Positions 1 to 5,348 of a stretch of 7,812 nt of DNA are shown in pieces. Numbering within the stretch: position 1 is the first letter of the stretch; each line of letters starts with the position of its first letter. The translations under genes and the position numbers were made by a program. The notes below the pieces were generated by a model. The model had not been told where the DNA came from, searched no databases, and saw only the letters and a list, made by a program, of their open reading frames with translations. Source of the DNA: an uncultured bacterium (GTDB lineage Bacteria; Bacillota_I; Bacilli_A; RF39; UBA660); NCBI GenBank assembly GCA_949286645.1, contig CASEDN010000081.1, positions 1-7,812 of the forward strand, given 5' to 3'.

Positions 1-105
1 GAAAAGGTCCCTAAAAATAATTACATTCTCACTACTTGAAATTGGTAAGAACTACTCAATACCTTGAATTATTCCTAATATTATAGTTTTAATAATATCT
101 ATCAT
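1..105 (-). pseudogene. uppP: Broken 5' end of undecaprenyl-diphosphate phosphatase gene (uppP/bacA), cut by the window edge
   Basis: Reading leftward from ATG at 105-103, the frame gives MIDIIKTIILGIIQGIE, then TAG, then FLPISSSENVIIFRDLF to the edge. This matches the UppP/BacA N-terminus, whose family pattern is roughly ILGI(V/I)QG(L/I)TE(F/W)LPISSSGHL. UppP is a membrane enzyme that recycles the undecaprenyl lipid carrier used in cell-wall synthesis. Codon 18, where the family has the Glu equivalent to catalytic E21 of E. coli, is TAG. The Gly-His that follows SSS (H30 in E. coli) reads Glu-Asn. The frame stays UppP-like after the stop, so the lesion is substitution and not a frameshift. 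Start codon, GAGG ribosome site (115-112) and promoter look intact. The rest of the gene lies outside the window. A sequencing error could explain the stop, but it would not explain the Gly-His loss. Confidence 0.75.
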
Positions 106-129
106 AATTAACCTCTTTTCTAGTCATTA

Positions 130-138
130 ATTATATCA
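130..138 (-). promoter_or_regulatory. Extended -10 promoter of the uppP remnant
   Basis: A perfect TATAAT (135-130) is preceded by TGA (138-136), giving the TGn extended -10 form. No good -35 is seen; the expected place is a T-run. Transcription should start near 123, leaving a leader of under 20 nt with GAGG six bases before the uppP ATG. Its intactness suggests that the loss of uppP is recent or that a short product is still expressed. Confidence 0.55.
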
Positions 139-150
139 TTAAAAAAAGAG

Positions 151-204
151 AAAAAAAAGGACTATAGAACCAATTAGACACATCTAAACACTATTAATCC
201 CTTT
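151..204 (-). terminator. Probable intrinsic terminator after the recombinase gene
   Basis: On the minus strand AAAGGG (204-199) can pair with the CCTTT whose T's open an eight-T run (158-151), with a G-T wobble. The inner part continues as ATAG/CTAT after a mismatch and a two-base bulge. A small TTAGA/TCTAA hairpin with a TGTG loop sits inside. The stem is imperfect, but the T-run and the position between the recombinase stop and the uppP promoter fit a terminator. Confidence 0.45.
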
Positions 205-227
205 AAAATATACTGTGTATATAAATA

Positions 228-1118
228 TTATTTTGAATTACCTCTTGGAAAGTTATGTAAATATATTTCTTTTAATCTATCATTAGTAATATGAGTATAT
301 ATCTGAGTAGAACTAATACTTTCATGTCCTAATAGTTCTTTAACTGATAATATATCACAACCTTCATTTAAAAGATGTGTTGCAAAAGAATGTCTTAACA
401 TATGAGGAGAGATATTTTTATGAAGAGATGTTTTCTTAATTAAATTAGTAAGTATATATCTAATACCTCTTTCTGTTATTACTCTACCACTATTATTTAA
501 AACTAAATAATCACAATTAAATTTGTTTAACTCTTTATATCCATCTCTTAAATACATATCTAATATATCACTAGCATACTCCCCATAATTAACAATTCGC
601 TCTTTACTACCTTTACCATGTATTAAAATAGTTCTTTCACTTCTATTAATATCTTTTAATCTAATCTTAACTAACTCTCCTACTCTTATCCCAGTCGCAT
701 ACATTAACTCTAGTACTAATCTATCTCTTTGTCCTAAAGGAGTATTTAAATCAGGAACACTAAACAACTCTTCTAATTCATTGTACTCAAAATATCTAGG
801 TAATTTCTGTTCCTTCTTAGGAGATGATATTAAATTAAACAAATTAGTCTTAACTTTATTATTACTACAAAGATATTTATAATAACTTCTAAGAGCACTA
901 AGTTTTCTACCAATAGAAGTAGACTTCTCATGCTTTTCATCTTTTAAATACATTAAATAAAGTCTTATATCGCTATATTCTAATTTTAGATAGCTAAGAC
1001 CTTCTTTATTTAAATAATTTAAAAACTCTTCTATATCTTTTTCATAGTTATCAATAGTATATTCAGAATAATGTTTTTCATATTCCAGATATTCTAAATA
1101 CATCGGTAATTCTTTCAT
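228..1118 (-). CDS. xerC/xerD: Tyrosine recombinase, XerC/XerD family
   Basis: A 296-aa site-specific tyrosine recombinase of full XerC/XerD length; the family resolves chromosome dimers at dif. Residues about 1-90 form the SAM-like DNA-binding domain (YTIDNYEKDIEEFLNYL) and about 105-290 the catalytic domain. All catalytic residues are visible: R145 in ATGIRVGEL, K169 in HGKGSKER, H239 and R242 in SPHMLRHSFATHLL, H265 in LLGHES, and nucleophile Y274 in TQIYTH. The C-terminus ends in the usual RLKEIY...PR tail. The ATG overlaps the stop of the upstream 275-aa gene as ATGA, with an AGGATA-type ribosome site inside that gene, so the two are probably translationally coupled. Length and C-terminus resemble Gram-positive XerD, but I cannot separate XerC from XerD by eye. 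Integrase-like cargo or att sites are not seen, so a housekeeping role is more likely than a mobile one. Confidence 0.93.
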   Translation of the reverse strand: MKELPMYLEYLEYEKHYSEYTIDNYEKDIEEFLNYLNKEGLSYLKLEYSDIRLYLMYLKDEKHEKSTSIGRKLSALRSYYKYLCSNNKVKTNLFNLISSPKKEQKLPRYFEYNELEELFSVPDLNTPLGQRDRLVLELMYATGIRVGELVKIRLKDINRSERTILIHGKGSKERIVNYGEYASDILDMYLRDGYKELNKFNCDYLVLNNSGRVITERGIRYILTNLIKKTSLHKNISPHMLRHSFATHLLNEGCDILSVKELLGHESISSTQIYTHITNDRLKEIYLHNFPRGNSK

Positions 1119-1942
1119 ATTATCCTACCTGTAAATTTATGAGGAACATCTCCATCCCCTGCCATCATTCCTAGCTCTTTTTCATCAAAAAATTCTTCTT
1201 TATCATAACCATCTTCATCATCTAGTGGCACATAACTAATATCAGTCCCCAACTTTTCTTCTATTACATCTAATTTAGTTTTAACTGGAACTGAAGTAGA
1301 TCTAATATTTATATTAGATATTATATTGTTTTTATCTTTTTTTATCTTTTTATCTTTATCAGTAAGGTATTTACGAAACACTTCATAATCTCTAAAAGCA
1401 TTTTCAAGTTCTAATATTAAGTTATTATTTTCAAAAGAATCCCCATCAAAATATCTAGTAATCAAAGTATAATAACTACTATTCTTTCCAAACACTCTAG
1501 ATAACCATTCTCTTTTTTCCTCTATCCTCTTTCCCTCTATTATTTTTTTCTCTACATCAAGCCAAGCATCTAAGAATAAAGAATTATTACCAAGATACAT
1601 TTGAACAGTTCTAATACCTCGAATTGTCTGAACTGAGGTTGTTTTTAAATCATTAGCTATTTTAATTAAATCAGGATTATTAAAGATTAGCTTTTTATAA
1701 TAAGTAATATCATCACCTATAGTAACTCTAATAGCAAAAGCATCTTTATTTTGATATTTTTCATCTAATTTACTCTTTAAATCATAAGAACCAAAAAGAG
1801 CTGCTGTAAACTTATCTATATCTGCTATAGATTTAAAAGTAACACCAGGTATTTTAATTATTTCTTCGTTTATATATTTATTACCTTTAGCATTTTCATC
1901 ATAAACTGATCCTACTAAATCGTAATGCTTTCTTCTTCCCAT
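1115..1942 (-). CDS. Unrecognised 275-aa protein coupled to the Xer recombinase
   Basis: I do not recognise this protein family. It begins MGRRKHYDLVGSVYDENAKG, is soluble and charged, and has no signal peptide or membrane segment. A mixed alpha/beta-looking body covers residues about 20-190. A Lys/Asp-rich linker (about 192-206, DKDKKIKKDK) follows, then an acidic tail (about 241-264, DDEDGYDKEEFFDEKE). The frame could open at TTG 1963, but that TTG directly abuts a TATAAT box and would not be in the transcript. The ATG at 1942 has AAGGTG about six bases upstream and is chosen. The gene ends in TGA inside the recombinase start (ATGA overlap), which points to a two-gene operon under the promoter just upstream. 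The acidic tail suggests a protein-binding or nucleoprotein role, but that is only a guess. Confidence 0.8.
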   Translation of the reverse strand: MGRRKHYDLVGSVYDENAKGNKYINEEIIKIPGVTFKSIADIDKFTAALFGSYDLKSKLDEKYQNKDAFAIRVTIGDDITYYKKLIFNNPDLIKIANDLKTTSVQTIRGIRTVQMYLGNNSLFLDAWLDVEKKIIEGKRIEEKREWLSRVFGKNSSYYTLITRYFDGDSFENNNLILELENAFRDYEVFRKYLTDKDKKIKKDKNNIISNINIRSTSVPVKTKLDVIEEKLGTDISYVPLDDEDGYDKEEFFDEKELGMMAGDGDVPHKFTGRII

Positions 1943-1963
1943 AAAAACACCTTCTTTAAACAA

Positions 1964-1992
1964 ATTATATCAAAAAACTTTAAAAAGTACAA
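1964..1992 (-). promoter_or_regulatory. Sigma-A-type promoter of the 275-aa gene/xer operon
   Basis: TTGTAC (1992-1987), a 17-base spacer and a perfect TATAAT (1969-1964) lie just upstream of the 275-aa gene. The -35 is only half-matching. Transcription should start near 1957, leaving a leader of about 15 nt that still contains the AAGGTG ribosome site. This excludes the TTG at 1963 as a start. Confidence 0.7.
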
Positions 1993-2102
1993 TTTACTTT
2001 ACATAATATAATCATAATAATTATTTAAGTGAATTTGACAAAACAGATGATTATAACTTTGCCTTATGTACAACTGTCTACAATTTTCCCCCTAATAAAA
2101 TT
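1993..2102. other. AT-rich intergenic spacer between pnp and the 275-aa gene
   Basis: No credible coding sequence is seen. The minus strand holds AGGGGGAA soon after the pnp terminator with no usable start after it. Further on it holds a TATAAT-like box with a TAGACA-like -35 at a poor 19-base spacing. Next come a palindromic AATAATTATT and TTATGTAAAGT (2006-1996), which resembles one half of a dif site. None of these is convincing alone. Confidence 0.35.
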
Positions 2103-2138
2103 AAAAAGAAGAAGTTTTTATTTAGACTTCTTCTTTTT
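2103..2138 (-). terminator. Intrinsic terminator of pnp, overlapping its stop codon
   Basis: A perfect 13-bp stem has its purine arm AAAAAGAAGAAGT at 2138-2126 and its pyrimidine arm ACTTCTTCTTTTT at 2115-2103, around a 10-nt loop. The 5' arm encodes the last lysines of PNPase and the stop codon lies in the loop. The T-rich 3' arm itself provides the U-tract, and AATTTTATT follows. The stem is low in GC but long and exact. Confidence 0.75.
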
Positions 2139-4274
2139 CATATCTAATAGTACTTCTTTTCTTGAAAAGTTTTCTTTACCTTTTTTATCCTTACCTACTG
2201 CTTTTACTAATATAGTATCACCTACTTTTACAACATCTTCGGTCTTTTCAATACGTTTAGTATCTAATTGTGATACATGTACTAGTCCTTCACAACCTGG
2301 CCATACTTCTACAAAACAACCAAAATCATGTACTGCAACTACTTTCGCTTCATATACTTTACCAACTTCTACTTCTCTTGCAACATCTTCTATCATCTTA
2401 ACTGTTTTATCAATAATATCTTGGTCACTATGATATACAATTACTCTACCATCATCTTCCAAGTCTACTTTAACAGCATTAATGTTATTTACATCAGTTA
2501 CGTTACTAGCATCACAAATAATCTTAGTAATCATTTCCCCACCTTTACCAATAACATCTCTAATCTTAGATGGAGATATATAGAATACTTTAGTTTTAGG
2601 AGCATATTTAGACACTTCACTACGTGGTTCAGGAATTTGTTTTTTAATAACATCAAGAATCTCAAGTCTAGCTTTCTTAGCTTGTTCTAAAGCTTCTTTT
2701 AATATTTCTCTAGTAACACCTTTTATTTTAATATCCATTTGTAAAGCACATATCCCGTCTTTAGTTCCTGCTACTTTAAAGTCCATATCACCTAAATGAT
2801 CTTCCATACCAGCGATATCTGTTAGAATTGTGTAATCATCATCGCTTGTAATAAGTCCCATAGCAATACCTGCAACTGGATTCTTTATAGGAACACCTGC
2901 AGCCATTAGACTCATACATCCGGCACAGATAGAAGCTTGTGAACTACTACCATTACTTTCAAGTATTTCTGATACTACACGAATTGTATAAGGAAATTCA
3001 TCCTCAGTTGGTATTACTTGAAGTAAGGCTCTTTCACCTAAAGCACCATGACCTATTTCACGTCTACCAGGTGCCCCATATCTTCCTGTTTCACCAACTG
3101 AAAATTGTGGGAAGTTATAATGTAACATAAATCTTTTTTCATCTTCTAGACTAAGTCCATCAAGTATTTGATGCTCACCTAAAGCACCTAAAGTTGTAAC
3201 AGCAAGACACTGTGTTTCTCCTCTTGTAAATAAAGCAGAACCATGAGTTCTAGGAAGTAAATCTATATCAGTTGATAGTGGTCTAATCTCATCCATCTTT
3301 CTGCCATCAGATCTAATCTTTTCTTTAACTACAATATTTCTAAATAATCTATATTCTACCTCACTAAATATTTTCTCTACTTTTACAAGTAATAAATCTA
3401 ACTCTTCATCTTCAAGTTCTTTATTATCTTCTTTATATTTTTCTAATAAATTATCTTTTATTTCATCTATTCTTCCGTAACGTTCTAACTTCTCTTTAAT
3501 CCTTAAAGTTTCATCTAAGTCTTTCTCTATTAGTTTAGTTACTTCATCTCTTAGATTATCTTCAATAGTCAAAGATTCATACTCGAATGGTGTAACACCA
3601 ATATCAGAGATAATTTCTTCTTGCCATTTACACAACTCTTTTATTGCCTCATGACCTTTCATTAATCCTTCAAGCATAATATCTTCACTAACTTGTTTTG
3701 CACCTGCTTCTACCATATTAATAGCATCTATTGTTCCAGCGACAGTAAGATCAAGACTACTTTTTTCTAATTCTTCTACTGTTGGATTGATAATGTACTC
3801 TCCATAAACATAACCCACTTTAACACCAGCGATAGGACCCATAAACGGTGCCCCACTAATCATAGTAGCAAGGCTTGAACCTAACATTGCAGTTAACTCA
3901 GGAGAACAATCTTGATCAACTGATAGAACTGTATTAATTACTTGTACTTCATTCTTAAAATCTTCTTTAAATAAAGGTCTCATAGGTCTATCAATCATTC
4001 TTGCTGCAAGAGTTGCCGCTTCAGTTGGTCTTCCTTCTCTTTTAATAAATCCTCCAGGAATCTTTCCAACAGAATATAGTTTTTCTTGATAGTTTACTGT
4101 TAATGGAAAGAAATCACTTAATAGATTAGCTTTCTTATTAATAACAGTTGCAGTTAATATAACAGTATCATTATATCTAACTAAAACAGAACCTGATGCT
4201 TGTTTTGCAAGTTCACCATGTTCTACTACTATCTTCTTTCCATAAAAATCATATTCATATATTTTTTTACTCAT
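2118..4274 (-). CDS. pnp: Polyribonucleotide nucleotidyltransferase (PNPase)
   Basis: A complete 718-aa PNPase, the phosphorolytic 3'-5' exoribonuclease of RNA turnover; the family acts as a cytoplasmic trimer. Domains in order are RNase PH-like 1 (about 12-145, with GRPTEAATLAARMIDRPMRP), the alpha-helical linker (about 150-310), catalytic RNase PH-like 2 (about 320-540), KH (about 560-620, GKGG at 576-579) and S1 (about 636-712). Catalytic-core signatures are present: RREIGHG near 404, the phosphate-loop SNGSSS at 440-445, and EDHLGDMDFK, whose D492, D498 and K500 match E. coli D486, D492 and K494. The ATG at 4274 has a strong GGAGG ribosome site. A TATACT box (4303-4298) could be a weak promoter, but no -35 is visible. 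A hairpin lies between the preceding gene and pnp, so pnp may depend on partial read-through or on that weak promoter. No lesion is seen. Confidence 0.98.
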   Translation of the reverse strand: MSKKIYEYDFYGKKIVVEHGELAKQASGSVLVRYNDTVILTATVINKKANLLSDFFPLTVNYQEKLYSVGKIPGGFIKREGRPTEAATLAARMIDRPMRPLFKEDFKNEVQVINTVLSVDQDCSPELTAMLGSSLATMISGAPFMGPIAGVKVGYVYGEYIINPTVEELEKSSLDLTVAGTIDAINMVEAGAKQVSEDIMLEGLMKGHEAIKELCKWQEEIISDIGVTPFEYESLTIEDNLRDEVTKLIEKDLDETLRIKEKLERYGRIDEIKDNLLEKYKEDNKELEDEELDLLLVKVEKIFSEVEYRLFRNIVVKEKIRSDGRKMDEIRPLSTDIDLLPRTHGSALFTRGETQCLAVTTLGALGEHQILDGLSLEDEKRFMLHYNFPQFSVGETGRYGAPGRREIGHGALGERALLQVIPTEDEFPYTIRVVSEILESNGSSSQASICAGCMSLMAAGVPIKNPVAGIAMGLITSDDDYTILTDIAGMEDHLGDMDFKVAGTKDGICALQMDIKIKGVTREILKEALEQAKKARLEILDVIKKQIPEPRSEVSKYAPKTKVFYISPSKIRDVIGKGGEMITKIICDASNVTDVNNINAVKVDLEDDGRVIVYHSDQDIIDKTVKMIEDVAREVEVGKVYEAKVVAVHDFGCFVEVWPGCEGLVHVSQLDTKRIEKTEDVVKVGDTILVKAVGKDKKGKENFSRKEVLLDMKKKKSK

Positions 4275-4310
4275 ATTACTTCCTCCATAAATCTATTAGT
4301 ATAATAACAG

Positions 4311-4341
4311 AAAAAGAAAGAAATTTCTACTCTTTCTTTTT
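4311..4341 (-). terminator. Terminator-like hairpin between the 179-aa gene and pnp
   Basis: An 11-bp perfect stem pairs AAAAAGAAAGA (4341-4331), which starts inside the TAA stop of the 179-aa gene, with TCTTTCTTTTT (4321-4311) around a nine-base loop. Like the pnp terminator it has a purine 5' arm and a pyrimidine 3' arm ending in T's. Only two pairs are G-C, so it may be leaky. Alternatively it could be a pnp-leader processing structure, as is known for pnp in other bacteria. Confidence 0.55.
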
Positions 4342-4879
4342 ACATTTTATCAATATAGTATTCTTTAATTAATTTTTTTACTTCAGAGTCTACTAAATCT
4401 TCTCTAACAACTACACTATTTTCATCTACATAAGGAACGTAAATTCCATGTTTAACCTGCTTACTATCTCCAATAATAATATCACCAGGAATAAATACTC
4501 TACCCATATCACTACCAAGCGAAAATTCATAATTCATTAGATTCTTAACAGCTCTCTTTTCTAATTCGGTTACCTTATAACAAATTTCTTTAATTTTCTC
4601 TTCGTCATTAAGTCCTCTAACTTTCCTAGGGAAATACTCTAATGGCACATAACCTTGTTGTTTAGTCCTTAATAAAGAAACCTTTCTATCTATTAATACA
4701 CTTCTAGTGTGTTCTAAATCAATATATCCTCTAATATTACCAGTTACAAAGTTAACCTCATTATAAGGACTATACTCTTCTATAAGGTATTCTTTATCAC
4801 TAATATATAAAGCACTTAATTTTCTCATATTTTGTTCTTGTAAAAAATCTAAAACTTCTATCGTATTATCCATACTCAT
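4340..4879 (-). CDS. Unrecognised 179-aa protein between rpsO and pnp
   Basis: I do not recognise this family. The protein starts MSMDNTIEVLDFLQEQNMRKLS and has no signal peptide or transmembrane segment. It seems to have a beta-rich first half (residues about 25-85, with KEYLIEEY and NIRGYIDLEH), a helical stretch around 92-115 and a conserved-looking region with GSDMGRVFIPGDIIIGD near 120-136. The frame opens further upstream at ATG 4903, but that codon touches the -10 box of the promoter, so the transcript should begin after it. The ATG at 4879 is therefore chosen; ATG 4873 is the alternative, and both have only weak ribosome sites. It occupies a place where rpsO and pnp are usually adjacent, and it has its own promoter and a 3' hairpin, so it is expressed as a separate unit. 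Confidence 0.75.
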   Translation of the reverse strand: MSMDNTIEVLDFLQEQNMRKLSALYISDKEYLIEEYSPYNEVNFVTGNIRGYIDLEHTRSVLIDRKVSLLRTKQQGYVPLEYFPRKVRGLNDEEKIKEICYKVTELEKRAVKNLMNYEFSLGSDMGRVFIPGDIIIGDSKQVKHGIYVPYVDENSVVVREDLVDSEVKKLIKEYYIDKM

Positions 4880-4903
4880 AAAATCACTCTTTTCCGACAA
4901 CAT

Positions 4904-4932
4904 ACTATAAAACCAAACACTACAAAAGTCAA
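4904..4932 (-). promoter_or_regulatory. Strong sigma-A promoter of the 179-aa gene
   Basis: TTGACT (4932-4927), a 17-base spacer and TATAGT (4909-4904) each match the consensus at five of six positions. The -35 begins one base after the T-run of the rpsO terminator. The predicted transcription start is near 4897, downstream of the ATG at 4903, and this decides the start of the 179-aa gene. Confidence 0.8.
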
Positions 4933-4933
4933 G

Positions 4934-4955
4934 AAAAAAGAACTCTTTGAGTCCT
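4934..4955 (-). terminator. Intrinsic terminator of rpsO
   Basis: On the minus strand AGGACTC (4955-4949), loop AAA and GAGTTCT (4945-4939) form a 7-bp stem with one G-T wobble, followed by five more T's (4938-4934). The stem starts on the last two bases of the rpsO TAG stop codon. Confidence 0.8.
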
Positions 4956-5223
4956 ACTTTCTTAAACCTAATTTTTTAACTACTTCACGATATTTTGCAA
5001 CATCTTTTTTAGCTAAGTAATTAAGCATATTTCTTCTTTGTCCAACCTTCATTAAAAGACCACGACGTGAATGATGATCATGGATGTGAGTCTTTAAATG
5101 CTCTGTTAAATTTTCAATTTCTTTAGTTAAAATTGCTATTTGAACAGGAGCAGATCCAGTATCATTTGCATTTACACCAAAATCTTTAATGATTTGTTGC
5201 TTTTCTTCTTTAGTTAAAGCCAT
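4954..5223 (-). CDS. rpsO: 30S ribosomal protein S15
   Basis: An 89-aa protein of exactly the usual S15 length, starting MALTKEEKQQIIKDFG and ending KKLGLRK. S15 is a primary binder of the 16S rRNA central domain and nucleates platform assembly. The family signature is complete: TGSAPVQIAILT, LTEHLKTHIHDHHSRRGLL and VGQRRNMLNYL, which carries the helices that contact rRNA. AAGGAAGG lies about five bases before the ATG. The gene has its own promoter and a structured leader able to mask that ribosome site, and it ends in a tight intrinsic terminator. In relatives rpsO normally sits between ribF/truB and pnp; here truB is directly upstream and an unknown gene directly downstream. Confidence 0.98.
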   Translation of the reverse strand: MALTKEEKQQIIKDFGVNANDTGSAPVQIAILTKEIENLTEHLKTHIHDHHSRRGLLMKVGQRRNMLNYLAKKDVAKYREVVKKLGLRK

Positions 5224-5304
5224 ATTAACCTTCCTTTCTTAATATATTAGCCATATTCTTGGTAATTGGTGTAAGGAAGAACTCCAACTACTAGGAATAG
5301 GTAT
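5224..5304 (-). promoter_or_regulatory. rpsO leader RNA: candidate S15 autoregulatory hairpin/pseudoknot
   Basis: The leader of about 80 nt can fold as follows. Outer stem P1 pairs CCTATTC (5301-5295) with GAATATGG (5258-5251), with one bulged T. A 3x3 internal loop follows. Inner stem P2 pairs GTAGTTGG (5291-5284) with CCAATTAC (5269-5262), 8 bp with one G-T. The 14-base apical loop contains CTTCCTT (5279-5273), an exact complement of AAGGAAG (5236-5230), which is the ribosome site of rpsO. Loop-to-ribosome-site pairing would make a pseudoknot that blocks initiation. S15 is known to repress its own mRNA through leader RNA structures in several bacterial groups, including a pseudoknot in E. 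coli. That S15 binds this one is inference. Confidence 0.5.
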
Positions 5305-5310
5305 GCATAT

Positions 5311-5339
5311 AATATACCATAAATAACTCAATTTGTCCA
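5311..5339 (-). promoter_or_regulatory. rpsO promoter with extended -10
   Basis: TGGACA (5339-5334), a 17-base spacer and TATATT (5316-5311) each match the consensus at five of six positions, with TGG directly before the -10 (TGn extension). The -35 begins ten bases after the truB stop. Transcription should start near 5304, which leaves room for the structured leader. No terminator is seen after truB, so read-through from the rbfA-truB unit is also possible. Confidence 0.75.
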
Positions 5340-5348
5340 TTAATAATT

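Noticed and set aside
228..1118. Recombinase as the integrase of a mobile element
   Set aside because: Its length and motifs are those of housekeeping XerC/XerD, and no att-like repeats or phage/plasmid genes are nearby.
1943..1963. Longer start (TTG at 1963) for the 275-aa protein
   Set aside because: The TTG immediately follows a perfect TATAAT and would lie upstream of the transcript; ATG 1942 has a proper ribosome site.
1996..2006. TTATGTAAAGT as a dif site near the Xer gene
   Set aside because: It resembles one arm of the Bacillus dif site as I remember it, but the other arm does not match. A single such half-site is expected by chance in AT-rich DNA.
2029..3130. Plus-strand open frames opposite pnp (2029-2433, 2328-2690, 2939-3130)
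   Set aside because: They lie antisense to a complete, clearly conserved PNPase and their translations are low-complexity Ser/Thr/Phe/Tyr-rich; they lack ribosome sites and are shadows.
4880..4903. Longer start (ATG at 4903) for the 179-aa protein
   Set aside because: The ATG abuts the -10 box of a near-consensus promoter, so it should not be in the main transcript. Read-through past the rpsO terminator could still use it, so this is not absolute.
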